In this document: piece by piece, positions 35,835-47,143 of the stretch | Position numbering within the stretch: the first letter of the stretch is position 1 | How the letters are laid out: the number at the start of each line of letters is the position of its first letter | Notes under the pieces: model-generated | What the model was told of the DNA's origin: nothing | Databases searched by the model: none | Seen by the model: the letters and a program-made list of their open reading frames with translations, nothing else | Program-made: the position numbers and the translations under genes | Assembly (NCBI RefSeq): GCF_900128985.1 | Contig: NZ_FQUC01000004.1 | Span: 219,999 to 283,998 of the forward strand | Length of the DNA stretch: 64,000 bases | Reading direction: 5' to 3' | Source: Indolivaga macrotermitis | GTDB taxonomy: Bacteria > Bacteroidota > Bacteroidia > Bacteroidales > Dysgonomonadaceae

Positions 35835-38120
35835 ATGAAAAAACTATTTATCGGAGCTTTTTGCTTATTAAGTCTTTCCCTGTCGGCTCAGAACAACGCA
35901 TCCAATAATGCGGAGATGAACCGTTTCATCGATGACCTGATGAGTAAAATGACATTGGAGGAAAAAATTGGACAGCTCAATCTGCCCAGTGCCGGAGATA
36001 TAACTACCGGTCAGGCTAAGAGCAGCGACATTGCCGAAAAGATCAAACAAGGATTAGTCGGTGGTTTGTTCAATATAAAAGGTGTGGACAAAATCAGAGA
36101 CGTTCAGCGTGTAGCAGTCGAAGAAAGCCGTCTTAAAATACCTTTGATTTTCGGTATGGACGTTATCCACGGTTACGAAACAGGATTTCCTATACCATTA
36201 GGTATGGCCGCAACCTGGGACATGCAAGCTATCGAAAGATCGGCACGTATTGCAGCTACCGAAGCCAGTGCCGATGGTATTTTCTGGACATTCAGCCCGA
36301 TGGTAGATGTATCAAGAGACCCTCGTTGGGGGCGTGTATCGGAAGGTAACGGCGAAGATCCTTTTCTAGGAGGTCAAATAGCAAAAGCCATGATCAGAGG
36401 ATATCAAGGCGATAACACTTACTCAGACAACAAGCACATCATGGCTTGTGTAAAACACTACGCACTATACGGAGCCTCGGAAGCAGGACGCGACTACAAT
36501 ACTGTAGATATGAGTCGCATCCGTATGTTTAACGAATATATGTATCCATACAAAGCTGCTGTAGAAGCCGGTGTAGGTAGCGTTATGGCTTCGTTCAATG
36601 AGGTGGACGGAGTGCCAGCTACCGCCAGCAAATGGTTGATGACCGATGTTTTACGTAAACAATGGGGATTCGACGGATTTGTGGTTACTGACTATACAGG
36701 AATCAGCGAAATGATCGAGCATGGTATCGGCGATTTACAGGAAGTATCGGCACGTGCATTAAAAGCCGGTATCGACATGGATATGGTAAGCGAAGGATTA
36801 CTTACCACATTACCTAAATCTCTGAAAGAAGGTAAAGTCAGCCAGGCTGATATAGATCAGGCTTGCCGCCGTATTCTGGAAGCAAAATACAAATTGGGTT
36901 TATTTAAAGATCCATACAAATATATGGATACTAAAAGAGCCAAAACAGAAATATATACTCCTGCCAACTTAGCAGAAGCACGCAAAATTGCTTCTGAAAG
37001 TTATGTTCTTCTTAGAAACGCCAATAATACGCTTCCTTTGAAGAAACAAGGAACAGTTGCCGTAGTAGGCCCACTTGCCAAGTCCGCCGTTAATATGGCA
37101 GGCACATGGAGTGTTGCCGTACCATTAGACAAATCAGCTACAGTAGTAGAAAGTATCGAACAGGCTATTGGTAAAAACGGCAAAGTTATTTATGCAAAAG
37201 GCAGTAATCTTGTTGCCGATGCTACTCTGGAAAACCATGCGACAATGTTCGGACGTGGACTGAACAGGGATAACCGCACAAAAGAACAATTATTGAAAGA
37301 AGCCTTGGACGCAGCTAAACAATCTGATGTAATTGTAGCCGCTTTAGGCGAATCATCTGAATTCAGTGGTGAAGCCAGCAGCCGTACAGATATAGGAATA
37401 CCTGATGTTCAGAAAGAACTTCTTATCGAACTTGTAAAAACAGGTAAACCTGTAGTTCTTGTATTATTTGCAGGACGTCCTATGACTCTTAACTGGGAAA
37501 ACGAAAATGTTCCTGCGATACTTAACGTATGGTTCGGTGGCAGCATGGCTGCTCCTGCAATTGCCGATGTTATTTTCGGAGATGTAAACCCAAGCGGAAA
37601 ACTTCCTGCGACATTCCCTCAGAATGTCGGACAAATTCCTCTTTTCTACAATCATAAGAATACCGGACGCCCATTAGCCGAAGGAAAATGGTTCGAAAAA
37701 TTCCGCAGCAACTATCTTGATGTAAGCAACGATCCGTTATATCCTTTCGGATACGGATTGAGCTACACTCAGTTTTCTTACAGCGATGTGAATTTAAGTT
37801 CGGCTACTCTTGACGAAAATGGCGAAATCACAGCCAGTGTAACAGTTACTAATACAGGTAAAGTGGAAGGTAAAGAGGTTGTTCAATTATATATCAGAGA
37901 TATAGTAGGTAGTGTTACACGCCCTGTAAAAGAACTGAAAGGTTTCGAAAAAATAGCTTTAAAAGCCGGTGAGTCAAAAACTGTCAGCTTTAAGATCAAT
38001 CCCGAACTTTTGAAGTTCTATAATTATGATCTGGAATATGTATTCGAACCCGGAGACTTTGATGTGATGATCGGCGGAGACAGTAAAGACGTTAAGACCG
38101 CACGCTTTACATTAAAGTAA
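35835..38120 (+). CDS. bglX: GH3 beta-glucosidase
   Basis: 761 residues. Signal peptide (cut near SLSAQ, residue 19); GH3 N-terminal barrel (about 30-340) with KHYALYGASEAGRDYN and nucleophile Asp286 in GFVVTDYTG; C-terminal alpha/beta sandwich (about 390-620) with GEASSRTDIGIP; fibronectin-like end (about 660-755). GH3 enzymes of this type cut terminal beta-glucose. Next to a GH144 gene it most likely acts on sophoro-oligosaccharides, as described for the matching Bacteroides GH3/GH144 pair. The BglX name follows overall similarity; the substrate is inference. Confidence 0.9.
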   Translation: MKKLFIGAFCLLSLSLSAQNNASNNAEMNRFIDDLMSKMTLEEKIGQLNLPSAGDITTGQAKSSDIAEKIKQGLVGGLFNIKGVDKIRDVQRVAVEESRLKIPLIFGMDVIHGYETGFPIPLGMAATWDMQAIERSARIAATEASADGIFWTFSPMVDVSRDPRWGRVSEGNGEDPFLGGQIAKAMIRGYQGDNTYSDNKHIMACVKHYALYGASEAGRDYNTVDMSRIRMFNEYMYPYKAAVEAGVGSVMASFNEVDGVPATASKWLMTDVLRKQWGFDGFVVTDYTGISEMIEHGIGDLQEVSARALKAGIDMDMVSEGLLTTLPKSLKEGKVSQADIDQACRRILEAKYKLGLFKDPYKYMDTKRAKTEIYTPANLAEARKIASESYVLLRNANNTLPLKKQGTVAVVGPLAKSAVNMAGTWSVAVPLDKSATVVESIEQAIGKNGKVIYAKGSNLVADATLENHATMFGRGLNRDNRTKEQLLKEALDAAKQSDVIVAALGESSEFSGEASSRTDIGIPDVQKELLIELVKTGKPVVLVLFAGRPMTLNWENENVPAILNVWFGGSMAAPAIADVIFGDVNPSGKLPATFPQNVGQIPLFYNHKNTGRPLAEGKWFEKFRSNYLDVSNDPLYPFGYGLSYTQFSYSDVNLSSATLDENGEITASVTVTNTGKVEGKEVVQLYIRDIVGSVTRPVKELKGFEKIALKAGESKTVSFKINPELLKFYNYDLEYVFEPGDFDVMIGGDSKDVKTARFTLK

Positions 38121-38162
38121 GAATATTACAGATTAAACACACATCCATATATAACATCGACG

Positions 38163-38215
38163 AAAGAGATTGTCGAACCTTCGAAAGTCCGGCAATCTCT
38201 TTTTCTTTTTTTAGG
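38163..38215 (+). terminator. Terminator after the GH3 gene
   Basis: AAAGAGATTG (38163-38172) pairs with CAATCTCTTT (38193-38202), with an inner TCGA/TCGA pairing in the loop and a T-rich run after it. Confidence 0.82.
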
Positions 38216-38309
38216 TATCAAGCCTCCTTAGCATAAGCATAGAGCAATAACTTATAATGGTTAGGAATGTATCATTTAGTTTTTACTGTTACTTATAATA
38301 CCATCGTTT

Positions 38310-39674
38310 ATGAAAAAAGTAATTATACCAACCCTCACTTTAGCCCTATTGGCCTCAACCTGGTCTTGTAAGACAAGCAACAATCAGGATGGCGATAATG
38401 ACGGGGATTCTACAAAAGTTGAGATCTCGGACGAAGCACTACTTGATAGTGTACAATACCGCACATTTAATTATTTCTGGGACGGAGCAGAACCAACCAG
38501 TGGAATGGCACGCGAACGCTACCATATAGACGGACAATATATTGGCGACGACAAACCCAATATTGTTACATCCGGAGGTAGCGGATTCGGAATCATGGCA
38601 GTTCTTTCCGGAATCGACCGCGGATATGTTACCCGCGAAGACGGGTTAGCCAGAATGACCCAAATAGTAGGATTTCTCGAAAGAGCAGATAAATTTCATG
38701 GAGCATTTCCCCACTGGTGGGATGGCGAAACCGGAAAAGTAAAACCTTTCGGACAGAAAGATAACGGAGGAGACCTTGTCGAAACAGCTTTTCTTATACA
38801 AGGTTTACTTGCCGTACATCAGTATTATGTAAACGGTTCGGATGCTGAAAAAGCACTGGCCGAACGTATCGACAAGCTATGGAAAGCCGTCGAATGGGAC
38901 TGGTACCGCAACGGACAGAATGTTCTTTACTGGCACTGGAGCCCCGAATACGCTTGGGAAATGAATTTCCCGGTAAGAGGGTTTAACGAATGCCTGGTTA
39001 TGTATGTATTGGCGGCAGCCTCTCCAACACACGGTGTTCCGGCAGAAGTATATACCGAAGGATGGGCAGAGAACGGAGCTATCGTTTCTCCTCATACAGT
39101 AGAAGGTTACGAACTAAAACTGCGTTATCAGGGAACTCAAGCCGGTCCGTTATTCTGGGCACATTACTCATTCCTTGGATTAGATCCTACGGGGTTACAG
39201 GATAAATATGCCAACTACTTCGACGAAATGAAAAACTATACTCTCGTTAACAGGGCATACTGTATCCGCAACCCGAAAGGTTATAAAAACTATGGCGAAA
39301 ACAGTTGGGGGCTTACTGCCAGCTATTCTGTTAAAGGATATGCGGCACATGCACCGAACGAGAGTGAAGACCAGGGAGTAATCTCTCCGACCGCAGCTCT
39401 GTCGTCTATTGTATACACTCCTAAAGAGTCTATGCAGGTTATGCGTTATCTGTATAACAAGGGCGATAAGATATGGGGCAAATATGGTTTTTATGACGCT
39501 TACAGCGAAACCGACAACTGGTATCCGCAACGTTATCTGGCTATAGATCAGGGACCGATTGCCGTAATGATCGAAAACCACCGTACTCAATTACTCTGGA
39601 AACTCTTTATGAGTCATCCGGATGTACAGAAGGGATTGAAAAAACTTGGATTTGACAGTCCCCACCTGATGTAA
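38310..39674 (+). CDS. GH144 endo-beta-1,2-glucanase-type lipoprotein
   Basis: 454 residues, lipoprotein with Cys near residue 20 (STWSC) and an acidic tail (NNQDGDNDGD) resembling the Bacteroidota surface export signal. The alpha/alpha-toroid family is seen from FNYFWDGAEPTSGMARER, TSGGSGFGIMAVLSGIDRGY in part, AFPHWWDGETGKVKPF, GGDLVETAFLIQGLL and NCSWGLTAS-like NSWGLTASYS. Such proteins were long labelled glucoamylase-like and include the GH144 endo-beta-1,2-glucanases. Its pairing with GH3 supports that call. It would cut beta-1,2-glucan at the cell surface for SusCD import. Confidence 0.82.
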   Translation: MKKVIIPTLTLALLASTWSCKTSNNQDGDNDGDSTKVEISDEALLDSVQYRTFNYFWDGAEPTSGMARERYHIDGQYIGDDKPNIVTSGGSGFGIMAVLSGIDRGYVTREDGLARMTQIVGFLERADKFHGAFPHWWDGETGKVKPFGQKDNGGDLVETAFLIQGLLAVHQYYVNGSDAEKALAERIDKLWKAVEWDWYRNGQNVLYWHWSPEYAWEMNFPVRGFNECLVMYVLAAASPTHGVPAEVYTEGWAENGAIVSPHTVEGYELKLRYQGTQAGPLFWAHYSFLGLDPTGLQDKYANYFDEMKNYTLVNRAYCIRNPKGYKNYGENSWGLTASYSVKGYAAHAPNESEDQGVISPTAALSSIVYTPKESMQVMRYLYNKGDKIWGKYGFYDAYSETDNWYPQRYLAIDQGPIAVMIENHRTQLLWKLFMSHPDVQKGLKKLGFDSPHLM

Positions 39675-39700
39675 AAGAATACTTTTCATGGTTGGAAAGG

Positions 39701-39797
39701 AAGAACTCCGGAGTCTTTATTTTACAAGCTTACCGTTTTTTAGAATGTGCAAATCTTTAAGGATAACTTGCTGTAAAATATTACTACCGGAGTTCTT
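39701..39797. repeat. Long-range inverted repeat between GH144 and GH43 genes
   Basis: AAGAACTCCGG (39701-39711) and CCGGAGTTCTT (39787-39797) are perfect 11-base inverted repeats 75 bases apart. The left arm is also part of a local palindrome, ACTCCGGAGT (39704-39713). They could form a long hairpin or bind a protein. Confidence 0.5.
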
Positions 39798-39846
39798 TGG
39801 GTCAAAAGACAACACTCCGACCTAAATGTAAATAAAACAATACCTT

Positions 39847-41604
39847 ATGCACCTTTTAAAACATACATTACTTTCACTTAGCCTTTTGGTAGGGATAGCT
39901 CCCGTATTTTCCCAGCAAAAAACATACTGTAACCCGGTCAATGTCGATTATGGATATTGTCCGATACCCAACTTTACCGAATGGGGAAAACACCGTACAT
40001 CGGCCGATCCGGTTATAGTCAATTTCAAAGGCGACTACTACTTGTTCGGCACCAACCAAAGCGGATATTGGTGGAGCAGCGACCTGTCGGACTGGCACTT
40101 TGTATCACGCCCTTTCCTTACCGAAGAAGCGATAGAAAAAACACCCAATAAATGGGACGACCTTTGCGCTCCGGCTGCATGGGTACAAGGCGATACCTTA
40201 TGTGTATTCGGATCTACCTATTCGCGTATATTCCCCATATGGATCAGCACCGATCCCAAAGGAAACAAATGGGAAAAAGCTGTAGAGCATTTCGATATCG
40301 GCGGATGGGATCCTGCGTTTTTTGTAGATGACGACAACCGCCTGTATATGTATAACGGTAGCAGCAATGTATATCCGCTATACGGTATCGAACTGGACAG
40401 GAAAACATTCCAGCCGATAGGCACACGCAAAGAAATGCTGCTGACCGATGACGAGCGCATAGGCTGGCACCGGTTTGGCGAATATATGGATAATACATTC
40501 CTGAAACCATTTATGGAAGGTGCATGGATGACCAAGCATAACGGCAAATACTACCTTCAATGGGGAGGTCCCGGTACAGAATTCAGCCATTATGCCGACG
40601 GATATGCCGTTAGTAATGAACCTCTCGGTTATTTCGAACATGCATCATTACCATTGAGTATGAAAGCCGGAGGATTTATCCGAGGAGCAGGTCACGGCGC
40701 AACATTTCAGGACAACTGGGGAAATTACTGGCATACTTCTACAATGGTTATCAATACCAAAAATAATTTCGAACGCCGGATCGGCTTATGGCCTGCCGGA
40801 TTCGATGCCGAAGATAATATGTACTGCAACACTGCATTCGGCGATTATCCTCATTACCTGCCCAACGGAAAAGCCGATCACCTGAAAAGCCAGTTTACAG
40901 GCTGGATGCTGCTCAACTATAACAAGCCGGTACAGGTATCGTCTACACTGGGTACATTCAATGCCAACAATATTGTGGATGAAAATATCAAGACATACTG
41001 GTCTGCCAAAACTGCAAACAAAGGCGAATGGTTGATTTCCGACTTAGGTGATATATCGACTGTACATGCTATTCAGATAAACTATGCCGATCAGGATGCC
41101 GAATTTATGGGTAAAACCTTAGGTAAGTATCATCAGTACATCGTATCGTATTCTTTAGATGGTAAAAACTGGAAAATCCTTATCGATAAAAGTAAGAACA
41201 CAACAGATGTTCCTCATGATTACGTAGAGCTAAGCACTCCGGTAAAAGCCCGTTTCCTGAAACTCGAAAATATACATATGCCGACAGGTAAGTTCGCTAT
41301 ATCGGGATTCCGTGCATTCGGACTAGGACAAGGCGAAAAGCCTCAACCGGTAGAGCAGTTAATCGTTCTCCGTACCGAAACCGATAAGCGTAGCGGATGG
41401 TTGAAATGGAAACCTGTTGATAATGCTTATGCGTATAATATATATATCGGTATCGAACCCGATAAGTTATACAGTAGCGTAATGGTATATGATGCCAACG
41501 AATATTATTATAAGGGTATGGACAGGACCAAGCCTTATTATTTCGCCATCGAAGCTATTAACGAAAACGGTACTTCTACATGGACTAAGGCAGAAGCCTT
41601 TTAA
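39847..41604 (+). CDS. GH43-family glycosidase with discoidin (F5/8C) and Fn3-like domains
   Basis: 585 residues. Signal peptide (cut near FSQ, residue 22); five-bladed propeller (about 28-340) with the base Asp54 in TSADPVIV, a second Asp in GGWDPAFFVDDD and the acid Glu in FMEGAWMTKHNGKYY; a discoidin-type domain (about 365-490, TFNANNIVDENIKTYWSA in part); and a fibronectin-like end (about 500-585). All three catalytic positions look intact. GH43 enzymes act mainly on arabinose, xylose or galactose linkages, so the substrate fits beta-1,2-glucan poorly and suggests a decorated glycan. It is followed 11 bases later by an esterase. Confidence 0.82.
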   Translation: MHLLKHTLLSLSLLVGIAPVFSQQKTYCNPVNVDYGYCPIPNFTEWGKHRTSADPVIVNFKGDYYLFGTNQSGYWWSSDLSDWHFVSRPFLTEEAIEKTPNKWDDLCAPAAWVQGDTLCVFGSTYSRIFPIWISTDPKGNKWEKAVEHFDIGGWDPAFFVDDDNRLYMYNGSSNVYPLYGIELDRKTFQPIGTRKEMLLTDDERIGWHRFGEYMDNTFLKPFMEGAWMTKHNGKYYLQWGGPGTEFSHYADGYAVSNEPLGYFEHASLPLSMKAGGFIRGAGHGATFQDNWGNYWHTSTMVINTKNNFERRIGLWPAGFDAEDNMYCNTAFGDYPHYLPNGKADHLKSQFTGWMLLNYNKPVQVSSTLGTFNANNIVDENIKTYWSAKTANKGEWLISDLGDISTVHAIQINYADQDAEFMGKTLGKYHQYIVSYSLDGKNWKILIDKSKNTTDVPHDYVELSTPVKARFLKLENIHMPTGKFAISGFRAFGLGQGEKPQPVEQLIVLRTETDKRSGWLKWKPVDNAYAYNIYIGIEPDKLYSSVMVYDANEYYYKGMDRTKPYYFAIEAINENGTSTWTKAEAF

Positions 41605-41615
41605 ACAATAGTTAT

Positions 41616-42386
41616 ATGATGAAGACTAGATTTTCTTTTTTACTGATATTTATTATTTGTTGCACATGGTGTTATGCTCAGTTCGAAGCGGCATCGTATA
41701 TGATCAACGGCTATACCCTACCCTATCTGGTAATGTATCCGAAAGATTACGATGCTTCGAAGCAATATCCGTTACTTGTATTTTTACATGGAGCCGGAGA
41801 ACGTGGCGATGATAACCAAAAGCAACTGGCAAACGGTAAAGACTTTCTGGTGAATAACTTTCAGTCAACATATCCGGCTATAGTTATCGCACCCCAATGT
41901 CCAGCCAATACATATTGGGCAAATGTGGAAAGAAGTACAGTTGATAATAAAACTACATTTACATTCGGACTCACCGATACGCCTACCCCTGCTATGCAAA
42001 CCCTGACTTATCTGATCCGCAACTGGGTAGCATCGGGCAAAGTAGATACACACCGCGTATACGCAGGCGGGCTCTCAATGGGAGGAATGGGTACATACGA
42101 ATTGCTTTGGCGTATGCCCGATACTTTTGCCGCGGCTTTTGCCATATGTGGAGGTGGTGATACGCGAAAAGTAGCCGCAAGTACTGCCAATACAGCCCTA
42201 TGGATATTCCATGGTGATGATGATAGTGTTGTTCCCGTACAATTTTCGCAAGATATGTATACCGAAGTTAAAGCTGCCGGTAATGAGGTGAAGTATACCG
42301 AATATCCGGGTGTAAATCATGGCAGCTGGATCAATGTATTCAACAGTACAGAACTTACTCCCTGGCTATATAGTCACAAAAGGTAA
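41616..42386 (+). CDS. Secreted alpha/beta-hydrolase, probable carbohydrate esterase
   Basis: 256 residues with a signal peptide (cut near CYAQ, residue 22). The nucleophile Ser154 is in GGLSMGGMG, the oxyanion region is FLHGAGERGDD, the acid Asp is near residue 208 (FHGDDDSVVP) and the His near residue 240 (YPGVNHGSW). It resembles PHB-depolymerase/CE1-like esterases that remove feruloyl or acetyl groups. It overlaps no gene but follows the GH43 gene closely, so the two probably work together. A strong terminator follows. Confidence 0.8.
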   Translation: MMKTRFSFLLIFIICCTWCYAQFEAASYMINGYTLPYLVMYPKDYDASKQYPLLVFLHGAGERGDDNQKQLANGKDFLVNNFQSTYPAIVIAPQCPANTYWANVERSTVDNKTTFTFGLTDTPTPAMQTLTYLIRNWVASGKVDTHRVYAGGLSMGGMGTYELLWRMPDTFAAAFAICGGGDTRKVAASTANTALWIFHGDDDSVVPVQFSQDMYTEVKAAGNEVKYTEYPGVNHGSWINVFNSTELTPWLYSHKR

Positions 42387-42419
42387 TAAACACATAAGTT
42401 AGTTTCGTTTTTTACATGT

Positions 42420-42465
42420 GGACGAAAGAGGCTGAAGCTTATCTTCTCTCTTTCGTCCTTTCTTT
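42420..42465 (+). terminator. Terminator closing the polysaccharide locus
   Basis: GGACGAAAGAG (42420-42430) pairs with CTCTTTCGTCC (42448-42458), followed by TTTCTTT. Confidence 0.85.
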
Positions 42466-42586
42466 GTGAGGTATATTTGGCTATATTTGTTAGGAAATTA
42501 TTGCAACTACTGACTTATAAAATAAAATCAGTGCACGGCGGATATTTATCTATACCTAAAGCGATCTTTACAGACTAACCGGGTAA

Positions 42587-42791
42587 GTGACAACCTAAAC
42601 AAGAAAGTGACATAGTTTGTTACTTTTTGAAGCACGAGAATCATACAATTCGCTAACAATAAACACATTAATAATGTAGAGTGATAAAAATTTGTTTTTG
42701 GTGTCACCTTTGTCACTTTATACACCATAAACAACTAGTTATAAAACAGTTAACAAGGTGACAAACTAAACAGAAGTGTCACTTTTGTCAC
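42587..42791. repeat. Cluster of seven GTGACA/TGTCAC boxes
   Basis: GTGACA occurs at 42587, 42607 and 42758, and its reverse complement TGTCAC at 42702, 42711, 42777 and 42786. Two 19-base units (42702-42720 and 42777-42795 approx.) share TGTCACYTTTGTCACTTTW. Two longer stretches, starting at 42587 and 42758, also share GTGACAaCTAAACA-like sequence. This fills much of the 426-base gap before the phosphopantetheinyl transferase, which otherwise shows no gene. Confidence 0.7.
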
Positions 42792-42812
42792 TTTTCGAAG
42801 AAACTCTGAATT

Positions 42813-45477
<2,665 letters not shown>

Positions 45478-45486
45478 TATCTGTAT

Positions 45487-46011
45487 ATGTTAGAACGCTT
45501 TATACAAAAGAATATAGAATCGGGATTCAAGAATAACAAACGGGAACACCAATTCCTGAATTTCGATGGTATGAAAAATGTGCTCATCCTTTTCGATTCG
45601 AAAGACTGGAAAGATGTACAGCCAATTATTGCCGATCTGGAACAAAACGGAAAAAATGTACTTGCCTGGACTGTATTACCGAAGCTAGCTAAAGGGGAAA
45701 CGCATTCGACCGATCTTCCGGAAACGGTAAAAGCTGTGGATCTGAATAAAGAGCTGAACTGGATGCGGGTACTCCGCCCTGAAGTCTTTAATGAGTTCGC
45801 TAACTTAAGGTACGATACATTAATCGACCTCTCGACTCAGGAAAATAAATATATATTGTCACTTTTGGTACGCAACAAAAGCCGCTTTTGTATCGGTATT
45901 ACCGAAGCCGAGTATGAGAAATTATATGATTTTACACTTTTCCACGAAAATGATAAAACGTTAGCGGAAACATACGAACAGCTAAAAATTTATCTGGCAC
46001 ATATACAGTAA
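45487..46011 (+). CDS. DUF6913-like conserved Bacteroidota protein
   Basis: 174 residues with no signal peptide or membrane helix. The sequence has an alpha/beta look, with NVLILFDSKDWKDVQPI near residue 31, NGKNVLAWTVLP near 53 and RYDTLIDLSTQENKYI near 108. It resembles a family, DUF6913, common in Bacteroidales just upstream of dapA. The function is unknown. The 9-base gap from ligA suggests co-transcription. Confidence 0.65.
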   Translation: MLERFIQKNIESGFKNNKREHQFLNFDGMKNVLILFDSKDWKDVQPIIADLEQNGKNVLAWTVLPKLAKGETHSTDLPETVKAVDLNKELNWMRVLRPEVFNEFANLRYDTLIDLSTQENKYILSLLVRNKSRFCIGITEAEYEKLYDFTLFHENDKTLAETYEQLKIYLAHIQ

Positions 46012-46111
46012 TTTTAAATATTGTTTAACTTTACGATACTTTATAAGTAAAAGCAAGTATTTAATGACACATTTTCGGAGTATAACCGGTTATTGCTGCT
46101 TTACTTACTAA

Positions 46112-46138
46112 ATCAATAAAAAGGGTCTGAGACCTTAG
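46112..46138 (+). repeat. Palindromic leader element, copy 1 (upstream of dapA)
   Basis: The core GGTCT-G-AGACC (46124-46134) is preceded by CAATAAAAA and followed by TTA. The same arrangement, with one base fewer, occurs on the minus strand at 58707-58733. It ends 35 bases before the dapA ATG. Confidence 0.65.
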
Positions 46139-46172
46139 TTTCAATCAGCAAGCAAACAGACAAAATATAATT

Positions 46173-47066
46173 ATGTCAAGAATAAATCTAAGAGGCGTAG
46201 GTGTTGCTTTAATAACCCCTTTCAAAGAGGATGAGAGTGTTGATTTTGATGCTCTTATCAGACTTGTTGATTACCAATTACAGAATAATACCGATTATCT
46301 TGTTGTATTGGGAACTACAGCCGAAACCCCTACCCTGACTGAAGATGAAAAAAAGGTGATTGTCGAAACAGTCATCAACCGGGTTAACGGACGTATCCCT
46401 GTTATACTCGGTGTCGGAGGAAACAATACAAGAGCAATAGTTGACTACCTTAAAAATGGGGATTTTGACGGAATCGATGCTATTCTTTCTGTAGTGCCAT
46501 ACTATAACAAGCCCTCTCAGGAAGGCATATACCAGCATTACAGAGCTATAGCGCAAGCATCCAGACTTCCGGTCATTTTATACAATGTTCCGGGGCGCAC
46601 AGGGGTGAATATGTCTGCCGAAACTACACTGCGTATAGCTAACGAGTTCAGTAATGTGGTTGCTATCAAAGAAGCCTCAGGTGATATGACCCAAATGGAT
46701 GACATCATAAAACGTAAGCCCGAAAACTTCGATGTAATATCGGGAGACGACGGAATTACCTTCCCCCTTATTACATTGGGTGCTGTAGGTGTTATATCTG
46801 TTATAGCCAATGCTTTTCCGAAAGAATTCAGCAGAATGACCCGCTTGGCTCTGGAAGGCGATTACCAGAGTGCCCTTACTATTCACCACGGATTCAGCGA
46901 ATTATTCAGCTTGTTGTTTGTTGATGGCAATCCGGCAGGGGTAAAATCGATGCTGAACATGATGGGTTATATCGAGAACAAACTCCGGCTACCGCTTGTT
47001 CCTACCCGTATCACTACATTTGAAAAGATAAGACTGATACTTAATGAGTTGAATATTAAGTGTTGA
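46173..47066 (+). CDS. dapA: 4-hydroxy-tetrahydrodipicolinate synthase
   Basis: 297 residues, TIM barrel. Schiff-base Lys166 in VAIKEASG, Tyr137 in ILYNVPGRTG, and the GTTAETPTL block (47-55) identify the DapA group. It condenses pyruvate with aspartate semialdehyde, opening lysine and diaminopimelate synthesis for the cell wall. Its leader has a palindromic element at 46112-46138 that recurs before a GH51 gene. A two-way terminator separates it from the convergent Oar-like gene. Confidence 0.95.
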   Translation: MSRINLRGVGVALITPFKEDESVDFDALIRLVDYQLQNNTDYLVVLGTTAETPTLTEDEKKVIVETVINRVNGRIPVILGVGGNNTRAIVDYLKNGDFDGIDAILSVVPYYNKPSQEGIYQHYRAIAQASRLPVILYNVPGRTGVNMSAETTLRIANEFSNVVAIKEASGDMTQMDDIIKRKPENFDVISGDDGITFPLITLGAVGVISVIANAFPKEFSRMTRLALEGDYQSALTIHHGFSELFSLLFVDGNPAGVKSMLNMMGYIENKLRLPLVPTRITTFEKIRLILNELNIKC

Positions 47067-47086
47067 TTCTTGAATATAATAATACG

Positions 47087-47120
47087 AAAAGCCGGCAATC
47101 ATTACTGATTACCGGCTTTT
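47087..47120. terminator. Two-way terminator between dapA and the Oar-like gene
   Basis: AAAAGCCGGCAATCA (47087-47101) pairs with TGATTACCGGCTTTT (47106-47120) with one mismatch, and A and T runs lie on both sides. Confidence 0.88.
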
Positions 47121-47143
47121 CTGCTTAACTACTATAATAACAA

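Noticed and set aside
42564..42582. ATCTTTACAGACTAACCGG resembles 52629-52647 (17 of 19 bases).
   Set aside because: Several pairs with this similarity are expected by chance in a 64 kb AT-rich window, and the flanks do not match.
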